From assembly GCA_002070945.1 (NCBI GenBank), contig MWEG01000028.1:1-64000 (forward strand): a DNA stretch of 64,000 bases. The letters are read 5' to 3'. Below the pieces are notes generated by a model, which was not told the origin of the DNA, did not search any database, and worked only from the letters and a program-made list of their open reading frames with translations. Position 1 is the first letter of the stretch. Every line of letters starts with the position of its first letter. Shown one piece after another: positions 1 to 8,228 of this stretch. The position numbers and the translations under genes were made by a program. This DNA is from Lentisphaerae bacterium ADurb.Bin082 (GTDB taxonomy: Bacteria; Verrucomicrobiota; Lentisphaeria; Oligosphaerales; Oligosphaeraceae).

Positions 1-200
1 CGCGCCCGCAGCAGCCGCGCCCGCAGCAGCCGCGCCCGCAGCAGCCGCGCCCGCAGCAGCCGCGCCCGCAGCAGCCGCGCCCGCAGCAGCCGCGCCCGCA
101 GCAGCCGCGCCCGCAGCAGCAACAGCGCCCGCAGCAGCAGCCGTCGCCACGCCCGCAGCAGCAACAGCGCCCGCAGCAGCCGTCGTCCCCACGCCCGCAG
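1..200 (+). repeat. 15-bp tandem repeat encoding RPQQP
   Basis: Eight perfect copies of CGCGCCCGCAGCAGC run from 1 to 120 and continue out of the window on the left. From 121 to about 200 the units degenerate, with CAACAG and TCG insertions. The 15-bp period keeps the reading frame. Identity at all codon positions points to recent slippage or recombination. Confidence 0.95.
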
Positions 201-821
201 CCGTCGTCGGCAACGCGAACTTCGCCGGGGCGGCTTGGAACTTCGCCTTCCGGGGCTAGTCGCATACCTGCTGCCCAGGGTGCTTCCGTCGTCCGACTGG
301 ATCGCAGCCAACCGCAGGGCGATAATATTGGCTCAAGCTGTCTTGTCCCGAGCCGTCTTGGGGAGCATCGCTGGGGGTATGGTTGGCATGTAGGACGCCG
401 CCCCGGTGATTTTCACCGGGTGCCGCCGGTGCCTCGCCAGAGTCACATTTTCCAGCACTGGGACTATTTGTATGACCGTTCGCAGTTCTCCATGGGGGCG
501 CTTCCCCGCGAGTTGCGCGTCATTCTTCGCTCTGGCCAGAGCATGTCGTTCCTGGTTGAGGAGGATATGACTTCAGGATACCGCTGGATAGCTCATTATG
601 ACCACCGGCGTTGCACAGTTGAGGTCATGCATTGGGTTACTCCCTGTTCGGAGTTGATTCTTCCCTGGTCTGACGCCACCGGGATGGCGGAGATTGTGAT
701 TCACGGCCGGGCGGTGGGGCTGCTGGTCATTGACCTGGTCTACGCCAAGCCGCAGGAGTGGGCCAATGGTGTGCCCCCGATGAAGGTGGCGCAGGTGTTT
801 TTGCAGGTGGTGCCGCAGTAG
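1..821 (+). CDS. Pro/Gln/Arg-repeat protein with C-terminal chagasin-like (I42) domain, 5' end missing
   Basis: The frame beginning at base 3 is open from the window edge to the TAG ending at 821, giving about 272 visible residues, so the gene starts upstream. The first 65 or so residues are tandem R-P-Q-Q-P repeats. A Ser/Gly/Thr-rich linker follows. The last ~110 residues resemble the chagasin family of cysteine-peptidase inhibitors: a strand with RSGQSMSF, then TSGYRW (family signature NPTTGY-W), then a G-R-A-V-G-L-L-V-I-D-L-V-Y strand with KPQEW in place of the family RPWE, and a final V-F-L-Q-V strand. The GTG at 420 lies inside the open frame and has no obvious ribosome site, so I do not take it as the start. 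The domain call rests on motif resemblance. The protein may be an extracytoplasmic inhibitor, but its signal peptide would lie outside the window. Confidence 0.7.
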   Translation, partial: RPQQPRPQQPRPQQPRPQQPRPQQPRPQQPRPQQPRPQQQQRPQQQPSPRPQQQQRPQQPSSPRPQPSSATRTSPGRLGTSPSGASRIPAAQGASVVRLDRSQPQGDNIGSSCLVPSRLGEHRWGYGWHVGRRPGDFHRVPPVPRQSHIFQHWDYLYDRSQFSMGALPRELRVILRSGQSMSFLVEEDMTSGYRWIAHYDHRRCTVEVMHWVTPCSELILPWSDATGMAEIVIHGRAVGLLVIDLVYAKPQEWANGVPPMKVAQVFLQVVPQ

Positions 822-925
822 GGCACGAGTAGACCTTGGCTCAAGTTGGCCGTTGTCGGAGGACCGGCCGGGCACGAAGCGTCGAAATGGAGCGACGGTT
901 GTTCTACGCAGTAGGAGGTTTGACG

Positions 926-2065
926 GTGATTGGCAAAGCAGTGTTGATTTCCTTGCTGGCGGTCAGCGCGGCGTCGATGGCGGCAGGCGCAGATGGCGGC
1001 TGGCGGCTGGATGCGAACATGGCGATCCCAGAAGTCGTCGAGGAGGGCATTGCCTGGTACGACCCAGGCCAGCCTCCCTTCCGGCTCAGCGGGTTCCCCT
1101 GGTTTGAGCAGGACAAGGTCTTCCGGCGGCTGCCGGTCAACCCATCGCACCCGTTGCCGCCAGCCGTCAACAGCCTGGCCAACAACACAGCCGGCGGTAC
1201 GGTCGCTTTCCGCAGCACCAGCGCGCGAATTCTCGTCAAGGTCGTATTGACTTCCAAGAGCGACGGCATGTTCCACATGGCCCCGACCGGGAAAAGTGGG
1301 TTTGACCTGTATGTCGGCCCCCCGGGCAGCCCAAAGACAGCTGGCGTGACCAGGATGGACGAGGGCGTGACCGAGTACCAGGCGCAGCTTTTCAGCGGCG
1401 GCAAGGGCTGGAATGAATTCACCTTGAATTTCCCCTTATACAACGGCGTCAAGTCGCTTCGGATCGGCCTTTCCGAAGGCGCCGAGATTGCGCCGCCGTC
1501 ACCGTACGCCGGCCCTGGGAAGGTGATCGTCTATGGCGGCTCGACCGTGCAGGGGGCGTGCGCGTCCCGGCCGGGGCGTTATCATCTGAGCATCGTCAGC
1601 CGCCGCTTGAATCGTGAAATAGTCAACCTGGGATTTTCCGGGAATGGCAAGTTGGAGCCGGAGCTGGCCGAGATCATGGCGCAGATAGACTCGCCCGCCA
1701 TCCTGGTTGTCGAAGGCGAGCGCAATGCCGGCTACGAGAAAGTGGTCGAACGCCTGGAGACGTTCCTACGGACTTTGCGCCGCCATCATCCCGGCGTGCC
1801 GATAGTGGTGATGAGCGCCAATCCGTACGGCAACGAGTGGCGTCAGGCCGGCAACCGCCCGCGCATCCTGGCGTTCCAAAAAGAGCTGGTGGCGAGGCTG
1901 AGGGAAAATGACCCGGATGTGCATCTGTTTGACAGCAGCAACCTGCTCGGGGACGATTTCTACGAATGCTCGGTTGACGGCTCGCATCCGACCGATCTGG
2001 GCTTCCAGCGCATGGCCGACGGCCTGGCGCCGTTTCTAGCCAGGCTGCTGAAGCCGGGTACGTGA
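926..2065 (+). CDS. Secreted SGNH/GDSL-type hydrolase (esterase)
   Basis: A 379-residue protein predicted to hydrolyse ester bonds, possibly acetyl groups on polysaccharides, outside the cytoplasm. I chose GTG at 926 because AGGAGG lies 7 nt upstream (913-918) and the protein then begins with a clean signal peptide (MIGKAVLISLLAVSAASMAA). The longer reading from about 836 has no ribosome site. An N-terminal domain has the GxDLY signature (GFDLY, residues ~125-130). The SGNH blocks follow: YGGSTVQG with the nucleophile Ser near residue 205, NLGFSGNG, VEGERN (block III Asn) and DGSHPTDLGF with the Asp/His pair near 352-355. The GxDLY plus SGNH layout is known in Bacteroidota and Lentisphaerota esterases. 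The substrate cannot be read from the sequence. Confidence 0.88.
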   Translation: MIGKAVLISLLAVSAASMAAGADGGWRLDANMAIPEVVEEGIAWYDPGQPPFRLSGFPWFEQDKVFRRLPVNPSHPLPPAVNSLANNTAGGTVAFRSTSARILVKVVLTSKSDGMFHMAPTGKSGFDLYVGPPGSPKTAGVTRMDEGVTEYQAQLFSGGKGWNEFTLNFPLYNGVKSLRIGLSEGAEIAPPSPYAGPGKVIVYGGSTVQGACASRPGRYHLSIVSRRLNREIVNLGFSGNGKLEPELAEIMAQIDSPAILVVEGERNAGYEKVVERLETFLRTLRRHHPGVPIVVMSANPYGNEWRQAGNRPRILAFQKELVARLRENDPDVHLFDSSNLLGDDFYECSVDGSHPTDLGFQRMADGLAPFLARLLKPGT

Positions 2066-2108
2066 CGGCGGTGCGCCAGGAGGCTCCGCCCTGGGCGGCG
2101 CGTCGGCT

Positions 2109-2951
2109 TCAGGGAATGACGTTGACCCGGTTCACGTAGGTCACGTCAACCGCTGAAATCGTGCCGTTGGTTTTGATTTTATGGATGACGATGTCATTGA
2201 GCCGGTCGAGCGCGGCAGTCATGCCCATGACCGGAACCGTGACCTGGGCACCGCTGCGGAAGACGGGAGAAAAGGGCAGGGCGCGTACGATCAGGCGCAG
2301 GTGGCGTTCTTGATAGTCAAGCTGAATCAGGGCGATGTCCAAGTAGCGCCCATCTGGCCGGGTGCGGACCAGTTGGAGCAGCCGCAAGGCCGCCGCCAGC
2401 ATCTGGTCGTCAGTTTTCTCGCCGGGGACGAGCCGGGAGGGATTGCGGATGCCGGTGAAATGCGGAATCGTGTCCGGGGTGTCTTTGATATGGTACGGCA
2501 GGATGACGCCTTCGGCATCGATGTGTAGCGGCGGTGTGCAGTGCAGCATGGCGGTTGGAAGGCGTTCTGTGAAGCGTATGCACAGCGTGTCCGGCAGAAT
2601 CCGGCGCACCTCGACGGTCTTGATAAGAGGCTCGCGTGCGAAGCGTTCGTGGATCGCCTTCAGCTTCAGGCTCATGAGGTTGTTGCGCCCGATCTCGATT
2701 CCCATTTCGCTCAAGATGGTCAGAACCCGGTTGGAGGAATAGTTCGGGGTAGGATTGACGTCGATGTTGACCAGCGCGAAATGCGGGTTGGCGCGGTAGA
2801 AGTGCTGGTTGACCAGGCGGGCGGCGATGACCAGGCCAGCGCCGGCAATGAGGAAGAGAACCACGCCAATCGTGTAGCGGATGGCGCGCTCGGCTTTCTT
2901 GGTTCCGGTCAGGGTGAGGGGGAGGTTGTCAGTGGTCTTTTTGCGAGACAT
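2109..2951 (-). CDS. ftsQ: Cell-division protein FtsQ/DivIB-like
   Basis: A 280-residue bitopic membrane protein. A short basic cytoplasmic tail precedes one membrane helix (residues ~26-44). Next comes a POTRA-like domain (~57-130) with the FtsQ pattern: hydrophobic strand, long helix ending NNLMSLKLKAIHERF, EPLIKTVEVRRILPDTL and RFTERLPTA. FtsQ links early and late divisome proteins. The gene stands alone: the gene downstream is convergent and no ftsA, ftsZ or mur genes are in view, unlike the usual dcw cluster. I see no strong ribosome site before the ATG at 2951. The assignment is by architecture and POTRA motifs. Confidence 0.78.
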   Translation of the reverse strand: MSRKKTTDNLPLTLTGTKKAERAIRYTIGVVLFLIAGAGLVIAARLVNQHFYRANPHFALVNIDVNPTPNYSSNRVLTILSEMGIEIGRNNLMSLKLKAIHERFAREPLIKTVEVRRILPDTLCIRFTERLPTAMLHCTPPLHIDAEGVILPYHIKDTPDTIPHFTGIRNPSRLVPGEKTDDQMLAAALRLLQLVRTRPDGRYLDIALIQLDYQERHLRLIVRALPFSPVFRSGAQVTVPVMGMTAALDRLNDIVIHKIKTNGTISAVDVTYVNRVNVIP

Positions 2952-3094
2952 AGTGGATTACAGGGAAGTCTCCGGCGGTAGATGGACTCAAGGATAAAAC
3001 GCTTTGTCGTTGAGAAATATATAACGGCAAGCCGAGAGACGCAACCCAACACGGCACGTAAAGAAATTTTTGCAGGCAGCCTTGATCAGCGATT

Positions 3095-3345
3095 GATACG
3101 AGGTGCGAGGGGCGAGAAACTGTTGTTTTATCCGCAGATGACGCTGATGACGCAGATTTTTTAGGGTGTGTTGTACAGGGAAATTAGCCATACAGCAGCA
3201 GGAACGCTAAAAACGCGAAACATACGGCAAGCTGAAGCTGAACTACATACACCCCGTCCACCATGTCTACAGCTGCGGAGCGGCAGAAGCGCTGAAAACA
3301 TGCTGTCGGGATAGCCGTTACCAATGAATGACCGATTACTTTTTT
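3095..3345 (+). repeat. Composite dispersed intergenic repeat, copy 1
   Basis: Part of a gene-free stretch (2952-3465). It contains, in order, GGGGCGAGAAACTGTTGTTT, TTATCCGCAGAT..CGCAGATTTTTT, TGTTGTACAGGGAAA, GAACGCTAAAAACGCGAAAC, CCGTCCACCATGTC and ATGACCGATTAC. The same modules recur, whole or in part and often inverted, at about 19385-19565, 32950-33110, 49055-49275 and 59352-59430. No convincing open reading frame lies in it. Confidence 0.85.
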
Positions 3346-3404
3346 GTGCGCCGACTCACGCGCTCTTTGTTAATTCAATAAAGAGAGACTAACCGCGAAG
3401 ACAC

Positions 3405-3453
3405 CGAAACGCCAAGGACGCCAAGCAAAAGCCTTGGCGTCCTTGGCGTTTCG
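3405..3453. terminator. Perfect 21-bp hairpin after the SIS gene
   Basis: The arms 3405-3425 and 3433-3453 are perfectly complementary around a 7-nt loop (CAAAAGC). Each arm contains the GCCAAGGACGCCAAG type of motif. The hairpin lies 12 nt beyond the stop of the minus-strand SIS gene, so it could end that transcript, but no clear T-run follows. It may be a dispersed palindromic repeat used as a transcript end. Confidence 0.75.
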
Positions 3454-3465
3454 GACGAGTTCTGC

Positions 3466-4224
3466 TTAGAGGCTCTTGATGCGCGGCTTGTATTTTTTGA
3501 GCAGGGCGGCGTTGAATTCATCGCCGCCAGGCGCGTTGGCACTGCGCCAGACCGGCGGGACTAGGCCGCGTTCCACGCATTGACGCACAGTCTCAATCTC
3601 CAGCAGATGGGCGATGGCAAAGTCGACTAAGTTGGAGACCGGCCCAATCGGCGAGTCAAAGCCAGGCACGTTGACAATGGCGTCGCCGACTGGGTTATAG
3701 TCGTCAATGCAGACATCAGCTAAATCAAAGAGATTCTTGCGCGACGGGTGGCGGATGAAGTGGTTCGGCGGCATTTCGTTCTGCCAATAAGAGCTGGACA
3801 CGGCAATGATTTTGACGCCGCATTTTTTCGCTTCCAGGGCGGCATCAATGGTAGCCGGATTGATGCCGATGTTGTGGAAGATGATGAGCAGGTCGTCGGG
3901 CTGCAAGTCATAGTATTTTACGATAGAAGCCCCGTAGTTGACGCAGCGCTCCAGCTCAAGATACTTGAGGGCCTGGTTGAAGACGGACAGGCCGGTTTCC
4001 ATGATTGGATTGATGTTGCTGAGACCGCCGGCGCGGAAGAACATTTCGCCCATGACCAGGGTGGTGTGGCCGCCGCCGCCATAGACGTGGATGAGCCGGT
4101 CAGCGGCAATGGCGTCAGCCATCATGGTCGCTGCCTGCTTGATGTTGTCGCCTTGCTTCTCCATTACTTCACGAATGTTGGCAAACGCTTTTTCCACATA
4201 ACCGAAATCATTCAGGGCAGCCAT
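3466..4224 (-). CDS. SIS-domain phosphosugar isomerase-like protein
   Basis: A 252-residue cytoplasmic protein of the sugar isomerase (SIS) fold. A helical N-terminus leads to YGGGGH (residues 48-53), the phosphosugar-binding turn. DLLIIFHNIG and VKIIAVSSS, the second and third Rossmann-like strands, follow. It resembles the UPF0309-type SIS proteins. I take the ATG at 4224 because AAGGA is 8 nt upstream; the open frame extends to 4284 without support. It lies 63 bp downstream of the hydrolase-like gene at 4288-5319 on the same strand, so the two probably form one operon for handling a released sugar. The exact substrate is unknown. Confidence 0.8.
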   Translation of the reverse strand: MAALNDFGYVEKAFANIREVMEKQGDNIKQAATMMADAIAADRLIHVYGGGGHTTLVMGEMFFRAGGLSNINPIMETGLSVFNQALKYLELERCVNYGASIVKYYDLQPDDLLIIFHNIGINPATIDAALEAKKCGVKIIAVSSSYWQNEMPPNHFIRHPSRKNLFDLADVCIDDYNPVGDAIVNVPGFDSPIGPVSNLVDFAIAHLLEIETVRQCVERGLVPPVWRSANAPGGDEFNAALLKKYKPRIKSL

Positions 4225-4287
4225 GATCGTCATCCTTAGTTGGGGTTGCTGTACTTTAGGTGGGGCACCGGCGGCTTTTTGCAATCA

Positions 4288-5319
4288 TTATTTTTTGCAG
4301 ACGCGACGATAGTTCTGGCCGATGCGGTCCCAGAGGGCGAGCGCGTCCGGCGCAGCCAGGACAGTGCCGTAGCCGCCGCGGTAAGTCCAGGCGGACAGGC
4401 GGTCGACGCCGAGCGAGACATACAAATCAACGATGCGGTCGATTTGAGCCAGGTCTGCGGGTTGCTTGTAGTATCCCATCAGCCACCGTTCTGAGATTTT
4501 GCCGTGTTTGCGGGCGATTTCGACGGTGCGGCGCGTGATGTGCTCGAAGAATGGCTCGGGCAGGTCCCAGGAGATGATGGTGGTGGAGAAGACGTCGAAA
4601 TAGGGGCAGGCGGCGACCATGTCCCAGTTGTCGTAGCCGCGATGTTCAGTGACGTAGTACGAGTTCAGGGTGGCGTGCACGCAGCAGGTGATTTCCTGCT
4701 TCGGGTCGATCTGCTTGATTTGTCGGCTGGTTTCCGTGAGGATGTACAGGGCTTCCCGCCAGCGGAACTGCTTCACGTCATCGGTCATCGTACGGGGCAT
4801 CTCATAGCCGTAGTAGTTGGCGAAGAGTTTTTGGCAGACTGGGCAGCGGCAGGTCCATTCGTCGCTGACGCCGCCGGTGATGGAGGCGTAGGATTTGGGG
4901 TACGCATAATGCGGCTCATCCCAGAAGAAGCCGTCCGCTCCGGCTTCCCGTGCCAGGGTCAGGCAGAAGTTCTGGAAGTAATCCCGGAAGCTGTTGGTGT
5001 TGAAGCAGGCATACGGGAGTTTTTCGCCGGTCAGGGCCGAGACCTGGCGGTTCTCAATGTTGTTCTGGAGATATTTGCTCACTTGTTCGCCGCCAAAGTA
5101 CTTGCCGATGCCCCAGGGATCAAGCAGCACCTTGAGTCCGAGTTCGTGCGCCTTGGCAACGATGCGGGGGATGTTCGGACGCCAGAAGTCAAAGTCAAAT
5201 TCAGTCACGGCCAAAATGACCGCGGTGCAGCCGTGCTCCTTCATTTCCTGAAAATCGGCGGCCGCGTGTTCGACGTAGTTCAGTCCATAGTAACTGATTG
5301 CTGTTTGAGTAATTGCCAT
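4288..5319 (-). CDS. TIM-barrel hydrolase-like protein with CxCxxC motif
   Basis: A 343-residue protein without a signal peptide, so probably cytoplasmic. The pattern of strand-loop motifs (VILAVTEFD, LGLKVLLDPWG, AGADGFFWDEPHY) fits a glycoside-hydrolase-like barrel. The D-E in GFFWDEP near residue 132 is a good candidate active-site pair. About 25 residues later comes CRCPVCQKLF, a CxCxxC cluster also found in the proteins at 24826-26742 and 29010-32501. It is first in a likely two-gene operon with the SIS protein. The operator-like palindrome at 5454-5483 lies about 135 bp before its ATG. Function is inferred from fold and context; I do not recognise a named family with certainty. Confidence 0.7.
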   Translation of the reverse strand: MAITQTAISYYGLNYVEHAAADFQEMKEHGCTAVILAVTEFDFDFWRPNIPRIVAKAHELGLKVLLDPWGIGKYFGGEQVSKYLQNNIENRQVSALTGEKLPYACFNTNSFRDYFQNFCLTLAREAGADGFFWDEPHYAYPKSYASITGGVSDEWTCRCPVCQKLFANYYGYEMPRTMTDDVKQFRWREALYILTETSRQIKQIDPKQEITCCVHATLNSYYVTEHRGYDNWDMVAACPYFDVFSTTIISWDLPEPFFEHITRRTVEIARKHGKISERWLMGYYKQPADLAQIDRIVDLYVSLGVDRLSAWTYRGGYGTVLAAPDALALWDRIGQNYRRVCKK

Positions 5320-5453
5320 GTTCGCATGTCCTCTTGGGTGGGGGTGTGAAGGCCGGAACTCAAGGCGAGACCGGCCAGTCTCGGGATGAGCCGGTCAGCA
5401 AGGCCGACCGACATGATTTAAAGTGCATTTCAATACATTTTTAGTATAGCATG

Positions 5454-5483
5454 AGTATAACAATAAACGGTTATTGTTATACT
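5454..5483. promoter_or_regulatory. Perfect 13-bp inverted repeat, probable operator
   Basis: The arms AGTATAACAATAA (5454-5466) and TTATTGTTATACT (5471-5483) are perfect reverse complements around ACGG. The minus strand just downstream carries TATACT, a plausible -10 for the 4288-5319 gene. Symmetry, AT-richness and position suit a repressor site. The cognate regulator is not identified. Confidence 0.7.
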
Positions 5484-5555
5484 TGTGCGGAGTTTTTGGG
5501 AGGGCGGCTGGCCGGAGCGGCAGTGCGCAGGCAATGGGTCGGCCATTAATGCTCG

Positions 5556-5745
5556 TCGTTCCGGTAAGCTGCGGCGCCAGGCACCCCGGGTAGGGCGCTT
5601 TAGTGGACAGTGGACCATGGACGTTAGTGGACTTTAAGGGACATTAGTAGACGATGGACGATGGACTGTAGTGGACATTAGTGGAGAGTGGACGTGGACG
5701 GACGTGGACTTTAGTGGACGTTAGACAGTGGCGTGAAGATATGTG
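5556..5745 (+). repeat. GTGGAC-rich dispersed repeat, copy A
   Basis: A run of irregular GTGGAC / TTAGTGGAC / GATGGAC units follows a TTCCGGTAAGCTGCGGC lead-in. The whole block closely matches 20503-20680 in order and spacing. With the palindrome upstream, it fills the gene-free gap 5320-5848. No ORF in it looks coding. Confidence 0.85.
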
Positions 5746-5786
5746 GTGACGGTTTGAGCGTTGTGCGGTTGCATTGAAAGATAGCC

Positions 5787-5823
5787 GAATTATATTTATG
5801 GTCGAAAAAACAGAATTATATTT
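5787..5823 (+). promoter_or_regulatory. Direct repeats upstream of the Lrp/AsnC gene
   Basis: GAATTATATTT occurs at 5787-5797 and again at 5813-5823, 26 bp apart start to start. The second copy ends 25 bp before the ATG at 5849. The spacing is about 2.5 helical turns. The repeats may be autoregulatory sites or overlap the promoter. Confidence 0.45.
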
Positions 5824-5848
5824 GCAAAAAACAAAAAAGTTATGAATT

Positions 5849-6316
5849 ATGGACAGCATTGACCGCTCAATTATGAATATCATTCGCCTTGATGCGAGGA
5901 TTGCGAATGTCTCGATCGCTCGTCGTCTTGGTTTGGCGCCGTCGGTTGTTTTGGATCGCATGCGCAAGCTTGAGCGCAACGGCTACATCAGGGGTTTTGA
6001 GACTCGTTTTGACGATGCGAAGCTGGGGCTGCTGTTGACGGCGTTTGTGGAGCTGGACACTGGGGAGCGGATCGGGGAAACAGGCATTGGCCAGATTCTG
6101 GCTGGGATGCCGGAAATCCGGGAAGTGTACGACGTGGCCGGGGCTTGCAGCTATTTGTTGAAGGTCGTGGTGCGTGACACCGAGGCGCTGCGGAACTTGA
6201 TGGCGCGCATCGGCCAGATCGAGGGCGTCGAAAAGTCAAAGACGACGCTGGTGCTGCACACTATTAAGGATGCCCTGTCAGCCGAGATTGAGGTTGAGCC
6301 GGCAGGGCAGGGATAA
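5849..6316 (+). CDS. Lrp/AsnC-family transcriptional regulator
   Basis: A 155-residue DNA-binding regulator. The N-terminal winged helix-turn-helix (residues ~3-60) has the family pattern S-I-D-R-S-I-M-N-I-I, then SIARRLGLAPSVVLDRMRKL and a wing at GYIRGFETRFD. The C-terminal RAM/effector domain (~65-145) has the alpha-beta sandwich motif EIREVYDVAGACSYLLKVVV. The ATG at 5849 has only a weak ribosome site. It lies 116 bp before an EamA transporter on the same strand. In many bacteria such pairs control amino-acid or metabolite export, so the transporter is the likely target. The effector is unknown. Confidence 0.88.
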   Translation: MDSIDRSIMNIIRLDARIANVSIARRLGLAPSVVLDRMRKLERNGYIRGFETRFDDAKLGLLLTAFVELDTGERIGETGIGQILAGMPEIREVYDVAGACSYLLKVVVRDTEALRNLMARIGQIEGVEKSKTTLVLHTIKDALSAEIEVEPAGQG

Positions 6317-6432
6317 GCCGTCGTTGGTGCCGAGAGTCTCTACGCGGCGTTCATTCGCTGTCCGGGCGTAGAGCTGGCTTGGCGTTGTTGAATGATTGCG
6401 GACAGCCGACTGAAGAAGGTTGCAGGTAAGTT

Positions 6433-7392
6433 ATGCGGGCAGTGCGTTGGCAGCAGGTCAAGGGGTTGCTCCTGGGAGGCGGCGCCACGGTTTTGTGGGC
6501 GAGTTTTTATCCGACTGGCCGCTACCTGTTCGGTGAAGAGGCCGAGGCGATGGATGTACTCTGGCTGACCTTTCTGAGGCTGGAGCTGGGCGCCGCCGGT
6601 TTTTTGCTGTATGTCCTTTTCCGCCAGGGGTGGCGGCGGCTGTGGCTGGCACTGCGGGTGGACTGGCGGCTGTTTGCCGGGCTGTGCATCATCGGGGTGG
6701 CAGCGGAGAGCTGCTTGATTTTCCTGTCATTGAGTTATACGACGGCGGCCCGCAGTTCGTTGATAGCCAACACGTCGCCGATCATGACAGCTATTCTTGC
6801 CTATCTTGTCTTGAAGGAGGAGTTCACGCGCCACAAGGTTATCGGCATGGTACTCGGTTTTGCCGGGGTGGCCGGGGCTATGCTTAGTCGAGGCGGTGAC
6901 ATTTATGGCGGCGGCGAGGGCTTCTGGATTGGCGATTTGCTGGCCCTTGCGGCTGGCTTCTCCTGGAGCGTCTACACCGTCTGGGGAGAGGGCGTCACCC
7001 GGCGGCATGGCAGTGCGCTGGCGACCGCTGTTTTGCTGGGTGGCGGCGGGTTGAGCCTCCTGCCGCTTATGCTCATTAGCGGCAGTCAGATGACCCTGGC
7101 CATGCCCCCGCGGGTCTGGCTGGGGACGATTTACCTGGGCGTGATGACTGGCGGCGTGGCCAATGCGATGTGGCTGGCGGCGTTGCGCGTCATTCCACCC
7201 GGGCGGCTCGGCGCCCTCGGCTATGTCAGCTGCAGCCTGACCCTGATTCTCTCTGTCTGGCTTTTGCAGGAAAGGGTCACTCCTTGGTTTGTCCTGGCCT
7301 TGCTCATGGTGGTGGCGGGCGTCTATTTGATGATGAGCGGCAAGGCTGTGCCGGACGTCCCGGAGAGCCGGCCTGCGGAGTCAGACGGATAG
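6433..7392 (+). CDS. EamA/DMT-family transporter
   Basis: A 319-residue inner-membrane protein with about ten hydrophobic helices arranged as two EamA repeats (roughly residues 10-145 and 160-295). The first repeat ends with TTAARSSLIANTSPIMTAIL and LKEEFTRHKVIGMVLGFAGV, the usual end-of-repeat signature. The second ends with a matching LGALGYVSCSLTLILSVWLL and QERVTPWF. DMT exporters move amino acids, nucleotides or other small metabolites. The Lrp/AsnC gene upstream suggests an amino-acid-like substrate, but this is inference. Confidence 0.88.
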   Translation: MRAVRWQQVKGLLLGGGATVLWASFYPTGRYLFGEEAEAMDVLWLTFLRLELGAAGFLLYVLFRQGWRRLWLALRVDWRLFAGLCIIGVAAESCLIFLSLSYTTAARSSLIANTSPIMTAILAYLVLKEEFTRHKVIGMVLGFAGVAGAMLSRGGDIYGGGEGFWIGDLLALAAGFSWSVYTVWGEGVTRRHGSALATAVLLGGGGLSLLPLMLISGSQMTLAMPPRVWLGTIYLGVMTGGVANAMWLAALRVIPPGRLGALGYVSCSLTLILSVWLLQERVTPWFVLALLMVVAGVYLMMSGKAVPDVPESRPAESDG

Positions 7393-7412
7393 GCGCGGCC
7401 TCTCTCACCGGC

Positions 7413-8228
7413 TCATGCCTTGAACCAGTCGGCGGCAGTGTCGCCCATGATGCCCTTGGCGACGTCCTCCGGCAGTCCGATTTTGCGACAGAAGGCGTCG
7501 TACCAGGCTTGGGCGTCAGCCATGATCCCGGGGATGTTGACATAGGCGTCAGAGCCGAGGACCAGTTTCCGGAATCCACGGTAGGAGGAGTCCAGCAGGG
7601 GGATGGTTGGGGAGAGCAGCTTGACCAGCGTTTCCGGCGCCAGTGCCATCCAGCTGCCGCAGCCAGCCAGGTCGGAATACAGGTTGGGGTGCAGTTTGAT
7701 CAGCTCGGCCGCTTCCAGGCGCCAGAAGGTAGTGCCTAGATGCGCCATGACGATTTTCAGGTCAGGGAAGGATCTGGCGATTCGGTCTAAAGTCAGCGGC
7801 GACATGTTGGTGAGCACAGGACGCTGCCAGCGGGCGTCGGCTTCCGAGGGGCGGTAGTTGCCGGTGTGGAACAAGATCGGCAGGCGGCATTGACTGGCGG
7901 CGGCATAGACCGGCATATAGGAGTCATGGTCGTAGGGGTAAAAGGGATAGATGCATTTCAGGCCGCGGAATCCCTGTTCCGCCAGTCGATGCACGGCTGC
8001 CGGGTCAGGCGCTGTTTCCCAAAGGTCAAACCGTGCCATCGGGAGAATCCAGTCGGGATATTGCTTGGACAGACCAAGGACATAGTCGTTGGGAGCGTAG
8101 TCACCGCTGCCATAGCGGCTGCCGCCGGAAAGGGCGGCGCGGGTGGAGAGCTTTTCGCAGGTGCGGACTAGCTCAGCCGCAGCGGCGGGGTCAGCGACAT
8201 TGCAGTGGACGTGCAGATCAAGGCGCAT
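7413..8228 (-). CDS. Amidohydrolase-family (PF04909-type) metal hydrolase
   Basis: A 271-residue TIM-barrel enzyme of the amidohydrolase-2 type. The metal ligands are visible in order: HVH at residues 6-8 in LDLHVH, FHTGN, MAHLG, and LGSDAY near the end. The family hydrolyses or decarboxylates cyclic or carboxylated substrates. The ribosome site AAAGGAAAGACT precedes the ATG at 8228. The gene is convergent with the EamA gene, with 20 bp between stops, and divergent from prfB. Nothing nearby fixes the substrate. Confidence 0.82.
   Translation of the reverse strand: MRLDLHVHCNVADPAAAAELVRTCEKLSTRAALSGGSRYGSGDYAPNDYVLGLSKQYPDWILPMARFDLWETAPDPAAVHRLAEQGFRGLKCIYPFYPYDHDSYMPVYAAASQCRLPILFHTGNYRPSEADARWQRPVLTNMSPLTLDRIARSFPDLKIVMAHLGTTFWRLEAAELIKLHPNLYSDLAGCGSWMALAPETLVKLLSPTIPLLDSSYRGFRKLVLGSDAYVNIPGIMADAQAWYDAFCRKIGLPEDVAKGIMGDTAADWFKA

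Noticed and set aside
420-821. Separate gene starting at GTG 420
   Set aside because: The same frame is open without a stop from the window edge through the repeat tract, so this is the 3' part of a larger gene.
5556-5745. CRISPR-like array of GTGGAC units
   Set aside because: Units are irregular in length, there are no unique spacers of equal size and no cas genes.
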